Of a stretch of 64,000 nucleotides of DNA, positions 1 to 8,099 are shown one piece after another. The notes beneath the pieces were generated by a model. It made no database searches. It saw nothing but the letters and a program-made list of their open reading frames with translations, and was not told the DNA's origin. Source of the stretch: Chitinophagales bacterium. Its GTDB lineage: Bacteria > Bacteroidota > Bacteroidia > Chitinophagales > Saprospiraceae. Numbering within the stretch: position 1 is the stretch's first letter; each line of letters begins with the position of its first letter. Both the position numbers and the translations under genes were made by a program. Where the stretch lies: positions 1 through 64,000 of the forward strand of contig JAFLBO010000008.1 in assembly GCA_017303475.1 (NCBI GenBank), read 5' to 3'.

Positions 1-181
1 TCTATGTCCGTATTCAATCTTTTATCTCTACAATCCGTAAACTCCAATTCAATCCTTTCAATGAACTATATACCGTTTTATCTGGCGGTATCCCAGAGTA
101 TCGGGTCGCCGCAGGCTAACCAGTTACAATACAAGTTAAAAGCAAATATGATAATTTTATTAATATTACCTACTTATCCCC

Positions 182-694
182 ATGAAACTCCAATTTCTGC
201 TGTTGCCTGACGATCAGGAACAGAATTCCGGCATACTATACGGACTAAACAACCTCCATACCACTTCCACCGACGACCCAGAGGCAGTGCAATTGCTGTT
301 GAAAAACCTCACTCGTTTGATGGCAGACCAAACCACCAATGCTTCACCAATTTCTAACAAAGATTCAGGCAATTTACGCCTGTCGGTGGCCGATGGGATT
401 GTATTTATTCCCCTGGATGAAATAAGGTACGTCAAAGCGGATGGTCCGTATGCAGAAATACATTATGCAAAGGACAAAATGGTATTGATTGCCAAGCCTT
501 TAAAGGAAATCTGCAGCCGACTCATACATCCCTCTTTTATGCGCGTACACCAGTCGTATCTATGTCAGTTAAACTGGGTGGAGAAGATCCATCGTGATGG
601 TTACCTGGTATTAAAAACCCAGGAACATATTCCTGTTTCGCGAGCCAATTGGCAGCAGGTTATTGATGCTTTGACCGCCTTAAAAAATGGGTAG
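182..694 (+). CDS. Orphan LytTR-type DNA-binding protein
   Basis: Predicted transcription regulator of 170 residues. Residues about 60-165 fit a LytTR DNA-binding domain: the strand around IPLDEIRYVKADG, the central segment FMRVHQSYLCQLNWV and the closing PVSRANWQQV are typical of that family. No receiver domain, signal peptide or membrane segment precedes it. The first 55 residues resemble nothing I recognise, so it is not a standard two-component response regulator. It may respond to an unlinked kinase or act on its own. A shorter start at Met47 (MADQTTNAS) would still keep the domain. It stands alone, with no gene in the first 180 bases of the window and a 233-base gap to the next gene, so its target is unknown. 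Confidence 0.85.
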   Translation: MKLQFLLLPDDQEQNSGILYGLNNLHTTSTDDPEAVQLLLKNLTRLMADQTTNASPISNKDSGNLRLSVADGIVFIPLDEIRYVKADGPYAEIHYAKDKMVLIAKPLKEICSRLIHPSFMRVHQSYLCQLNWVEKIHRDGYLVLKTQEHIPVSRANWQQVIDALTALKNG

Positions 695-927
695 ATAAAC
701 ACCGTTGGCTGAATAATAAATAATTGCCACCAAAGCATAAATCTGATAGAATAGCTGGAATTCACTACTGCATCTTGCAGGAGTAAAACGAGGCCCTGAT
801 AAACCACTTTCCCTCCTCGTTTAGCCGACAAATTTACCAAGCCTTGGCCTGCAAAGGACAAAGCCTGGCTGTGCCTTGCCTGTTTTCGAAAGGCATACCT
901 CAAACTGATTATTAACCTCTAAAACTC

Positions 928-1875
928 ATGTACCCCATGAAAAATTACCTCTTAGAAGGCGACTTCAAAAGCCTCTCCGACCTCCAAACCAAAGAACAAG
1001 ACGCATTGCTTTCCATGCCCAACGTAGTAGGTGTGGCGCTAGGCAACAAACAAACCAACGGAATTGACACCGGAACACCCAGTTTGCTGGTACTGGTTGA
1101 CCAGAAAATTGACAAGGAAGACCTTGGCAAATCAGATCTGGTTCCAGCCACCTTGGGCAAATTCAAAACCGATGTGGTGGAAGTTGGGCACATTTTTGCT
1201 CAAACCGACATGCGCAACAACGAAGTGATGCGCCCAGCTATGGGCGGTTGCAGCGTAGGTCATACCCGCGTTACAGCAGGCACCATTGCCACCACAGTCA
1301 TTCGTCGCGGCGACATGGTTCCTGGCCGTTATTTCATCCTGAGCAACAACCACGTGCTGGCCAATTCCAATGCAGCCAGCATTGGTGATCCGATTGTGCA
1401 GCCAGGCTCCTTTGACGGTGGCGTTATGGCCACGAACCACATCGCCAATCTGGCCGGTTTCATCCCGATTAATTTCAGCGGCGGCAATAATGTGGTAGAC
1501 TGCGCCATTGCCGAGGTACTTCAGTTCGACAAATGCAGTCCTGAAATCTACAGCATCGGCTATGTTCAGGGTGTGGCAAACGTACAGGTGAACTCCCGGG
1601 TTCAAAAATCCGGTCGTACTACCGGTTATACCCGAGGCAGGGTGATTGCCATTGGCGCTACATTAAATGTAAATTACGGCGGCGCAGGTGTGGCTCGTTT
1701 TGTGAATCAAATCATTACAACCAATATGTCTGCCGGAGGCGACTCAGGCAGTTTGGTGCTGGATATGCGTCGCAATGCCATCGGGCTGTTGTTTGCCGGA
1801 TCTCCACAAGTAACCATCCTCAACCCGATCAATGCCGTTCTCGGCGCCTTGCAGGTTGAGTTTTTGGGAGTGTAA
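928..1875 (+). CDS. Trypsin-fold serine protease (Nal1-like)
   Basis: Predicted serine endopeptidase of the chymotrypsin/trypsin fold, 315 residues. The catalytic triad can be read directly: His142 in LSNNHVLAN, Asp191 in VVDCAIAE and Ser273 in SAGGDSGSLV. Residues about 30-90 form a separate N-terminal region with GVALG, GTPSLLVLV and VVEVG, which I associate with bacterial proteins related to plant NARROW LEAF 1. No signal peptide is visible, so a cytoplasmic location is likely unless it is exported in an unusual way. The start could also be Met4 (MKNYLLEG), nine bases downstream. The next gene, a small lipoprotein, repeats a version of the N-terminal motif. Substrate unknown. Confidence 0.82.
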   Translation: MYPMKNYLLEGDFKSLSDLQTKEQDALLSMPNVVGVALGNKQTNGIDTGTPSLLVLVDQKIDKEDLGKSDLVPATLGKFKTDVVEVGHIFAQTDMRNNEVMRPAMGGCSVGHTRVTAGTIATTVIRRGDMVPGRYFILSNNHVLANSNAASIGDPIVQPGSFDGGVMATNHIANLAGFIPINFSGGNNVVDCAIAEVLQFDKCSPEIYSIGYVQGVANVQVNSRVQKSGRTTGYTRGRVIAIGATLNVNYGGAGVARFVNQIITTNMSAGGDSGSLVLDMRRNAIGLLFAGSPQVTILNPINAVLGALQVEFLGV

Positions 1876-1933
1876 TTCACCCCTAATTTGCACATCTATG
1901 GCCAGAGAGGGGAAACCTTCTCTGGCTATTTCG

Positions 1934-1941
1934 TATATTTG
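1934..1941 (+). promoter_or_regulatory. Putative Bacteroidota -7 box TATATTTG
   Basis: TATATTTG fits the Bacteroidota housekeeping -7 consensus TAnnTTTG. It lies only two bases before the ATG of the lipoprotein gene at 1944, which implies a nearly leaderless transcript or use of a later Met. No clear -33 TTG element is visible at the expected spacing. Confidence 0.4.
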
Positions 1942-1943
1942 TC

Positions 1944-2240
1944 ATGCGTAAACTTCTTTGGATAGTTCTTATCCTCTCCATTGCCTGTACCAGCAAACTG
2001 GAACATGGCCAAACAAACCAAGACATGAAAAAACTCGAATCAGCCGTACAGGAAGCCTCCGAAATCTGGATGGAATGGGATGGCATCATTGGTGTAGCCC
2101 AGGGAGAAACGGATAAAGGCAAGCCTTGTATTTTGGTATTAACCTCTACCGACACTAGTGCAACTGTGCAAAAACTGCCCAAAAAATTCAAAGGTTTCCC
2201 GGTTAAAACCCACTCCTCCGGCCCCATTGATGCTCAATGA
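1944..2240 (+). CDS. Small lipoprotein with a protease-N-domain-like motif
   Basis: Predicted 98-residue lipoprotein. The N-terminus MRKLLWIVLILSIAC is a lipoprotein signal peptide with a lipobox ending at Cys15. Residues about 45-98 (GIIGVAQGETDKGKPCILVL, then LPKKFKGFPV) follow the same pattern as residues 34-88 of the upstream serine protease: GVAxG, a G-x-P-x-L-x-V-L strand, then a closing valine-rich strand. It may therefore be a free-standing copy of the protease N-terminal module, acting as partner, inhibitor or decoy; this is inference. The next gene starts 12 bases after its stop, which suggests one transcript. Confidence 0.65.
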   Translation: MRKLLWIVLILSIACTSKLEHGQTNQDMKKLESAVQEASEIWMEWDGIIGVAQGETDKGKPCILVLTSTDTSATVQKLPKKFKGFPVKTHSSGPIDAQ

Positions 2241-2252
2241 GACAACTTTAGC

Positions 2253-3308
2253 ATGACCGTCAAAATCCTTGCAGGCATCCTGCTCATAATTGGCCTTAAA
2301 TGGTTGTACGAAGCATTCCCACGGCAAAAAGAATTGCCCGAAAAACCTATTGACCAGGCTTGGTGGGATGGTCTGAGCACAGAATGGCAGGCCATTCTGC
2401 GCATCAACCAGTATTTTTACCGGCATCAGGTTGATTTTTATACCGTGCAACAGGCTTATATCCAGCGACTTAAAGGTCAGGAAGATCCGGAGGATTCTAT
2501 GTACAATACCCCTCTAAGGGATTGGCTGCAAAAACAAACCTATCTCTTGAGTTATGAGGATATGTATGCGCGGGTGCGCAAGAGCTATCCGGATACAGAG
2601 GCTGACAGTATTGACCTGAAAACCCTGGCACAGCTGGAACAAATTTACATGGTAAGCGGGCCGGGCGATCTGAGCCCGCTGAAAAAGTTTCCCAACCTTA
2701 AAATTCTGGTCATCAATTATTGCGGCATCAATCATTCCCTGCCTATAGATGAACAGGTAATCAACCTGGAGCCGCTCCGCAAACTGACACAGCTGGAACA
2801 AATCTACTGTGTATCTCCTGCGCTGAAAACCCTGGAGCCCATCAAAGGGCTGAGTAAATTAACTACCCTGCATTGTCAGAACAGTAATGTAAGCTCTCTG
2901 GAGCCTATCAAAAACATGAGCCAGCTGGAACATTTGGCCTTTGGAGATAAAGTGAAAAAAGCCGCTGTGCTTGGCCGTTTACACAACCTGAAAACATTGC
3001 ATATCAGTGGTTGTCAGGAGATTCCAGATCTTTCCGGTTTACAAAACCTGAAGCAATTATCTATTGTTGAAAATGAGTTAGCCTTGGTAAACAGCAGTTT
3101 TCGGATAAAAAGTCTGGACTTTATCCAAAACCTGAAAACACTGGAAGTGCTGGATCTGGAGCTCAGCAGCTACAGAGGCTCCCTGGAAAAATTGAAGCCT
3201 ATGCTGCACCTTAAAGCGGTAACACTGCCCAGGGTAAGCAGCGCAGATATGCAGGCATTTAAACAAGCGCACCCTGATTGCAGGATTGTGAATGAATATG
3301 AATGGTAA
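2253..3308 (+). CDS. Membrane-anchored leucine-rich-repeat protein
   Basis: Predicted 351-residue protein with one N-terminal hydrophobic segment (residues 1-20, VKILAGILLIIGLKWLY), which is an uncleaved anchor or poor signal peptide. Residues about 125-340 contain six to eight degenerate leucine-rich repeats with the rhythm L-x-x-L-x-x-L-x-L (for example LEPIKGLSKLTTLHC and LSGLQNLKQLSIVEN), close to the short repeat type of internalins. Such solenoids bind proteins, but no partner can be named. Residues 25-100 are tyrosine- and tryptophan-rich and unassigned. It follows the small lipoprotein by 12 bases, with no promoter seen between them. Confidence 0.7.
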   Translation: MTVKILAGILLIIGLKWLYEAFPRQKELPEKPIDQAWWDGLSTEWQAILRINQYFYRHQVDFYTVQQAYIQRLKGQEDPEDSMYNTPLRDWLQKQTYLLSYEDMYARVRKSYPDTEADSIDLKTLAQLEQIYMVSGPGDLSPLKKFPNLKILVINYCGINHSLPIDEQVINLEPLRKLTQLEQIYCVSPALKTLEPIKGLSKLTTLHCQNSNVSSLEPIKNMSQLEHLAFGDKVKKAAVLGRLHNLKTLHISGCQEIPDLSGLQNLKQLSIVENELALVNSSFRIKSLDFIQNLKTLEVLDLELSSYRGSLEKLKPMLHLKAVTLPRVSSADMQAFKQAHPDCRIVNEYEW

Positions 3309-3335
3309 TTTTTCAGGCAGCATTTTGAGGTTTAG

Positions 3336-3357
3336 CTCCGTCAGAAAATCCCCAACA
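3336..3357. repeat. Half-copy of a 12.1-kb hairpin repeat
   Basis: A 22-base block (CTCCGTCAGAAAATC plus CCCAACA) is identical to 12126-12147, where it forms the loop and right arm of a hairpin. Only one half is present here, directly upstream of the DPP-IV gene promoter. The two copies point to a dispersed intergenic repeat family. Confidence 0.6.
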
Positions 3358-3363
3358 CGCGCT

Positions 3364-3371
3364 TAGCTTTG
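3364..3371 (+). promoter_or_regulatory. Putative -7 box TAGCTTTG for the DPP-IV gene
   Basis: TAGCTTTG matches TAnnTTTG and lies 19 bases before the ATG at 3391, leaving room for a transcript start near 3378 and a leader of about 12 bases. It sits inside the end of the dispersed repeat, so the repeat may have delivered part of this promoter. No strong -33 element is visible. Confidence 0.45.
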
Positions 3372-3390
3372 CCCGAAACAAACGTATCTC

Positions 3391-5607
3391 ATGCATCATA
3401 TCCCTGCCAGCCGTTTTTCCCTGATCATTCTTTGTTTTTTATTTTCTATAACAGCCATTGCGCAAAGCCTTCAATGGACAGCCGACGGCAATGCTTATTG
3501 GGTAGCAGATAAGGAAGGCATTGCACAGGTAAACTTTGCCACCAAACAAAAAACCATCCTGATCAACACCACCCAACTCACTCCCGCCGGATCAGACAAT
3601 CCACTGTCAGTCAGATCATTTAAACCTTCAGATGATGGCAAGAAGATCCTGATTTTCACTAATACCCGGCGTGTTTGGCGCTACGACACCCGTGGCGATT
3701 ATTGGGTGTACGATCTTAATGCCGGGAAACTTCGGCAGTTAGGAAGCAGCCTGCCAGCGACATCCCTCATGTTCGCCAAAATATCGCCCGATGGTTTGTC
3801 GGCGGCTTATGTGAGCAAACACAATATCTACCTCGAAGACCTTGCTTCCGGAAAAATCAGTCAGCTGACCAAGGATGGCACGGATAAAATCATCAACGGC
3901 ACTTTTGACTGGGCTTACGAAGAAGAATTTGATTGCAGGGATGGCTTCCGCTGGGCTCCAGACAGCAAGTCTATTGCATATTGGCAAATTGATGCCAGTG
4001 ATGTGAAGTACTTCCTGATGATCAACAACACAGATTCCATCTATTCCTATACCATCCCCGTGGAATACCCCAAAGTAGGAGAAAGTCCCTCAGTTTGCCG
4101 GGTAGGTGTGATAAACCTAAAAAACAAAAAGACCGTGTGGATGAATGTTCCAGGCGATCAGCGCCAGCACTATATACCCAGAATGGCCTGGGCATCCAAT
4201 GCAACGGATATCATTCTTCAACAATTGGACCGGAAGCAACAGGAGAGCAAAGTCTTCACCTGCAAGGCAGCTACCGGAGTAGCCACTCAGATTTATACCG
4301 AAAAAGATGAAGCCTGGGTAGATGTCCAGGATGTTTGGGATAATGCGGGTGGATTGGAATGGATCAACCTTGGCGCCGAATTTATGTGGGCCAGTGAGAA
4401 AGATGGCTGGAGACACTTTTACCGGGTGTCCAGAAACGGACAACGTGAGGTGAATATTACACCAGGAAATTATGATGTGATCAGCCCCAGTTTACTGGAT
4501 GAAGCGAATAACACGTTTTACTTCCTGGCTTCCCCAGACAATGCCACTGAGCGCTACCTCTACCGGGTTTCACTGAACGGCGACGGGAAAGCCACCCGAA
4601 TCACGCCGATGGATCAAAAAGGAACCCATAGTTATCAGATTTCTCCTAATGGTCAATGGGCATTCCATAGTTTTTCCAATGCCGGATTCCCCACAGTTCG
4701 CGAACGCATTTCTCTTCCTGACCACCGCTCCTTGGATGGAAATGAAGGGGTGGCGGCCAAATGGGCCAAACACGATCCTTCAAAAAACAAAGTGGAGTTT
4801 TTCCAGGTGACCACCTCAGAGGGCGTTACGATGGATGGCTGGATGGTAAAACCGGCTAATCTGGATACCACCCTGAAATATCCGGTTGTATTTTATGTCT
4901 ATTCAGAACCGGCCGGTGCTACCGTTAAAAATACCTTGGGAGTGGGGTCTAACGGGTTATATAATGGAGATATGGCCGCAGACGGCTATTGCTATATCTC
5001 TCTCGATAACCGCGGCACCCCAGCGCCCAAAGGTCGGGCCTGGCGAAAAGCGATTTACCGGAAGATCGGCATCGTAAACATCCGTGATCAGGCCCTGGGA
5101 GCGCAGGCATTGCTTAAACGCTGGTCGTGGCTGGATGAAAACAGGGTTGCAGTGCACGGTTGGAGTGGCGGCGGCAGTGCCACCCTCAATCTGCTTTTCC
5201 AATATCCGGAAATATACCAAACCGGCATTTCCGTTGCAGCAGTGGCTGACCAGCTTTGTTACGACAATATTTACCAGGAGCGTTACATGGGCCTGCCGCA
5301 GGAGAACAAGGAGGATTTTGTATCCGGCTCGCCAGTCACCCACGCCAAAAACCTGAAAGGCAACCTGCTATACATCCACGGCACAGGCGACGACAATGTG
5401 CACTTTCAAAACGCCGAACGATTGGTAAACGAGTTGGTCAAACACGGCAAGCTCTTTCAATACATGGCCTACCCAAATCGTTCACACGGCATAGGTGAAG
5501 GCGAAGGAACTTCTGAACATCTGAAACTTTTGTGTACCCGGTATTTGCAGGAAAAATGCCCGCGGGGCGGAAGGAGTAAGGAGCTTAAGCTGGAGATTAA
5601 GCCTTGA
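3391..5607 (+). CDS. Dipeptidyl peptidase IV-type serine peptidase (S9B)
   Basis: Predicted exported prolyl dipeptidyl peptidase, 738 residues, close to the usual family length. A signal peptide covers residues 1-25 (LIILCFLFSITAIAQ). Residues about 40-480 are the beta-propeller domain and contain the paired glutamates of DWAYEEEF that bind the substrate amino terminus. The C-terminal alpha/beta-hydrolase carries the triad Ser592 (GWSGGGSATLN), Asp667 (HGTGDDNVHF) and His699 (NRSHGI). The nucleophile elbow is GWSGGG where many relatives have GWSYGG; I take this as a subfamily trait, not loss of function. It probably releases X-Pro dipeptides in the periplasm or at the surface. A stem-loop follows the stop by 13 bases. 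Confidence 0.92.
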   Translation: MHHIPASRFSLIILCFLFSITAIAQSLQWTADGNAYWVADKEGIAQVNFATKQKTILINTTQLTPAGSDNPLSVRSFKPSDDGKKILIFTNTRRVWRYDTRGDYWVYDLNAGKLRQLGSSLPATSLMFAKISPDGLSAAYVSKHNIYLEDLASGKISQLTKDGTDKIINGTFDWAYEEEFDCRDGFRWAPDSKSIAYWQIDASDVKYFLMINNTDSIYSYTIPVEYPKVGESPSVCRVGVINLKNKKTVWMNVPGDQRQHYIPRMAWASNATDIILQQLDRKQQESKVFTCKAATGVATQIYTEKDEAWVDVQDVWDNAGGLEWINLGAEFMWASEKDGWRHFYRVSRNGQREVNITPGNYDVISPSLLDEANNTFYFLASPDNATERYLYRVSLNGDGKATRITPMDQKGTHSYQISPNGQWAFHSFSNAGFPTVRERISLPDHRSLDGNEGVAAKWAKHDPSKNKVEFFQVTTSEGVTMDGWMVKPANLDTTLKYPVVFYVYSEPAGATVKNTLGVGSNGLYNGDMAADGYCYISLDNRGTPAPKGRAWRKAIYRKIGIVNIRDQALGAQALLKRWSWLDENRVAVHGWSGGGSATLNLLFQYPEIYQTGISVAAVADQLCYDNIYQERYMGLPQENKEDFVSGSPVTHAKNLKGNLLYIHGTGDDNVHFQNAERLVNELVKHGKLFQYMAYPNRSHGIGEGEGTSEHLKLLCTRYLQEKCPRGGRSKELKLEIKP

Positions 5608-5620
5608 GGAGGTTTATGTA

Positions 5621-5641
5621 TCCCGGAATGATATTCCGGGA
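5621..5641 (+). terminator. Stem-loop after the DPP-IV gene
   Basis: Perfect 9-bp stem TCCCGGAAT / ATTCCGGGA with a 3-base loop, 13 bases after the stop codon. No run of T follows, so it may be a weak terminator or a 3'-end stabilising hairpin. Confidence 0.5.
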
Positions 5642-5650
5642 AGGCCACAG

Positions 5651-6160
5651 ACCTCGTGGGTTAAAAAAACCTATGGTATGTACACAAGTATCATGTGTCT
5701 TAGCTCCGTACCAATCCCATGCTCAGGCCCCCGCCGTCTGCGAGGCAAGCCCGACCGAAGGGGATGGTCCCGACGTAAGGAGGGAGCGCCTTCTTTTTAA
5801 CCGGTGGTACAGCACGATGATGCAAAAAAAGACGGACTGCGGTTAAAAAGCAGCGCAATCCCCGTAGGTCGTTGGCTTTGCCGGAAAGACTGCCTTTTTT
5901 CTTTTGGTTACTTTTCTTTTTGGGCAAGCAAAAAGAAAAGTAACAATGCCAGACTGTTGAACTAATGTCAAATTACCAGGTATGATTAACCAATTATCTC
6001 ACTACTTCTTGTTTGAGAGATTGCCAATATGATAACGAATCTAATGCCGGTGCACTGCACCTCCGCTCCTTAAATCCATTTTATGGCTACAAATATTTCC
6101 GGGGCGCTGCCCCTTAAAGCAACTTGTGTACATACCGTAGGTTAAAAAAACCTATGAGGT
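5651..6160. repeat. 0.5-kb block bounded by 39-bp inverted repeats
   Basis: The 655-base gap between the peptidase and the esterase holds no convincing gene. Its core is bounded by near-identical inverted repeats at 5651-5689 and 6122-6160. The clearest part is GGTATGTACACAAGT on the left against ACTTGTGTACATACC on the right. Each repeat also contains a self-complementary GGTTAAAAAAACC, so each could fold alone. Such ends recall a non-autonomous miniature element (MITE-like). No transposase or clear target duplication is seen. The interior contains the separate hairpin at 5907-5944 and short open frames without any recognisable protein. Confidence 0.5.
5907..5944. repeat. Perfect 15-bp hairpin in the gap
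   Basis: Perfect inverted repeat GTTACTTTTCTTTTT / AAAAAGAAAAGTAAC around the loop GGGCAAGC. From memory, very similar hairpins recur in intergenic regions of many bacterial genomes, so this is probably a dispersed palindromic repeat and not a gene-specific terminator. Confidence 0.6.
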
Positions 6161-6262
6161 TTAGACCTCGGCCGGATTAAGATTTTACCTGTATTTTTAT
6201 CGGCAACCTTTTTACACACCCACAGGTTCCTCTCTTTTTACCAAAAAAACAGCTCCCAACAC

Positions 6263-7423
6263 ATGAATATGCGCATTTTCCACCTCTTTTTGGGTTTGTT
6301 GCTAACCAACGCAACCTTTGCACAGAACACTATAACAGGCACCATTCAGAGCGGTGGCCTTACGCGCGAGTACCTCTTGTATATTCCGGCTGCCTATACC
6401 GGCAATACGGCAGTACCACTGATATTCAACCTGCATGGCTACACCTCCAGCAATCTCGAACAAATGTTTTATGCCGACTTCCGGCCGATTGCCGACACAG
6501 CCAATTTTCTAATCGTGCTGCCCAATGGCACTATAGATGCTCAGGGAAATCGCCATTGGAACACTTTTATAGGCAATTCCAATGTAGACGATGTAGGTTT
6601 TATCCGGGATTTGCTTAATTCTTTGGAGTCAACTTACAACATAGATGCCAACCGGGTGTACAGCACGGGCATGAGCAACGGCGGATTTATGAGTTATTCT
6701 CTCGCCTGCGAACTAAACGACCGCATTACCGCCATTGCCTCAGTAACAGGCAGCATGATACAGTCCAAACTGAATGCCTGCAATCCCGCACGCCCGGTAC
6801 CTGTGATGGAAATACACGGCACCTCCGACAATACAGTGCCTTACAATGGATTACCGGCCGCCACTTTTGTATCTATCCCTGCGTTACTGAATACCTGGGC
6901 TGGTTTAAACAATTGTAATCCAGTGCCAACAATTACCCCGGTGCCTAACAACAATACAACAGATGGCTGTACGGCCGAACGCCAAATTTATACCGGGGGT
7001 GAATATGGAAGCACAGTAGAGCATTTCAAAGTTATTGGTGGAGGACATACCTGGCCGGGGTCAGCGTTCAATATTGGAATAACCAATCAGGATTTCAGTG
7101 CCTGTAAGGAAATCTGGAGATTTTTTAGTCAATATCAGTTGGATCAGCTTTCAGAAACCCATACGCCGGAGTTCATGGCAAAAACCTGGACAGCCTTCCC
7201 CAACCCTGCACAGAATTATTTCAGGCTGCAATCTACAGATCAACGCCCGGTGAAGCGGATTCAAATTTTTGATGCAATGGGGCGCTTGCAACAGACTGTT
7301 TTTCCAAACAATAACAACCACATAGACATTGAAACCAGTAACTGGGCTGTAGGCATCTATGGAGTAATCATTGAACAGGAAGCAAGCGTTACGCTGTTGA
7401 AAGTGGTTAAGACAGGAGCATGA
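6263..7423 (+). CDS. Secreted LpqC/PHB-depolymerase-type esterase with T9SS tail
   Basis: Predicted extracellular esterase of the polyhydroxybutyrate depolymerase / feruloyl esterase (CE1-like) alpha/beta-hydrolase family, 386 residues. A signal peptide ends near residue 20 (TNATFAQ). The triad is Ser138 in GMSNGG, Asp189 in HGTSDNTVPY and His262 in GGGHTWPG, and FNLHGYTSS supplies the oxyanion-hole strand. Residues about 305-386 are a type A T9SS sorting domain, beginning TWTAFPNPAQNYF and ending in a beta-rich tail, so the enzyme should be exported across the outer membrane. The substrate could be a phenolic ester, acetylated polysaccharide or polyester; the sequence does not decide. Met3 is an alternative start. 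Confidence 0.88.
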   Translation: MNMRIFHLFLGLLLTNATFAQNTITGTIQSGGLTREYLLYIPAAYTGNTAVPLIFNLHGYTSSNLEQMFYADFRPIADTANFLIVLPNGTIDAQGNRHWNTFIGNSNVDDVGFIRDLLNSLESTYNIDANRVYSTGMSNGGFMSYSLACELNDRITAIASVTGSMIQSKLNACNPARPVPVMEIHGTSDNTVPYNGLPAATFVSIPALLNTWAGLNNCNPVPTITPVPNNNTTDGCTAERQIYTGGEYGSTVEHFKVIGGGHTWPGSAFNIGITNQDFSACKEIWRFFSQYQLDQLSETHTPEFMAKTWTAFPNPAQNYFRLQSTDQRPVKRIQIFDAMGRLQQTVFPNNNNHIDIETSNWAVGIYGVIIEQEASVTLLKVVKTGA

Positions 7424-7506
7424 TACGAGTTCCCATTTATTGCCTATCTTCACGTTACAAATCAATTCTCTGAAATACACTTCAATTCATCCTTAATTAC
7501 TAGACT

Positions 7507-7977
7507 ATGCGTATTTTTATTTTCATGTTGCTAACAAGTTTGCCATTTGCGGCACAGGCCAGTGTAGCAAATTCTGTACAGGAGGCAAACACAATTGTTT
7601 TTCAACCAGTTACCCACCATTCTTTGACGCCTAAAAAGGAGCGTTTTTTTGACCGGATAGCCAAAAACATTTTGGAAAAAAGAGTCAGGAAAGCCTTGGG
7701 ACGCAGTAACAGCGAATCAGCCAAGCCGCTGGCAGTATCAGGTTTTATATGCAGTGTATTAGGAGCCATACTGCTTTTTTTAACTGTTGCCGCAGGTGCC
7801 GGGCTGTTGCTTTTGCTGGCTGGACTAGCGTTAAGTATTATTGCACTTGTCGTCAGTGACTCTTCTGGCAAAAAATGGGTTAAGGCATTGGCTATCGTTG
7901 GAATAACCATCCCCTCTTTAGTCGTTCTATTCTTTTTGATTTTATATGCGGCATTATTAATTGTCTTGACTTCTTAA
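7507..7977 (+). CDS. Small membrane protein of unknown function
   Basis: Predicted 156-residue protein. It begins with a signal-peptide-like segment (MRIFIFMLLTSLPFAAQA), followed by a basic stretch of about 55 residues (KKERFFDRIAKNILEKRVRK). Three hydrophobic segments follow, at roughly 77-95, 97-115 and 130-154. The glycine- and leucine-rich pair of helices resembles small DUF4190-type membrane proteins of Bacteroidota, but I cannot assign a family with confidence. It lies 83 bases after the esterase gene on the same strand, with no clear promoter between them. Confidence 0.65.
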   Translation: MRIFIFMLLTSLPFAAQASVANSVQEANTIVFQPVTHHSLTPKKERFFDRIAKNILEKRVRKALGRSNSESAKPLAVSGFICSVLGAILLFLTVAAGAGLLLLLAGLALSIIALVVSDSSGKKWVKALAIVGITIPSLVVLFFLILYAALLIVLTS

Positions 7978-8099
7978 AGCGTGTTTAAAAATGGGCGCCA
8001 AAGTAAGAGCTAAACAACGTGGCAAAAAACCAACTCAGGCAGCATTTTGCTTACAAAGCGGCTCTTGTTCCTATTCGTTAATTTGACTGTTAATTTCCT

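Noticed and set aside
4..210. Open frame of 68 codons at the window start
   Set aside because: It has biased low-complexity content without a domain or signal peptide, and it overlaps the start of the LytTR gene.
1132..1605. 157-codon minus-strand frame inside the protease gene
   Set aside because: It is antisense to conserved catalytic motifs, which fix the plus-strand frame. It is a shadow of GC-rich codons.
5604..5846. Open frame overlapping the DPP-IV stop codon
   Set aside because: The translation is rich in arginine, proline and cysteine with no family resemblance, and it runs through the left inverted repeat of the intergenic block.
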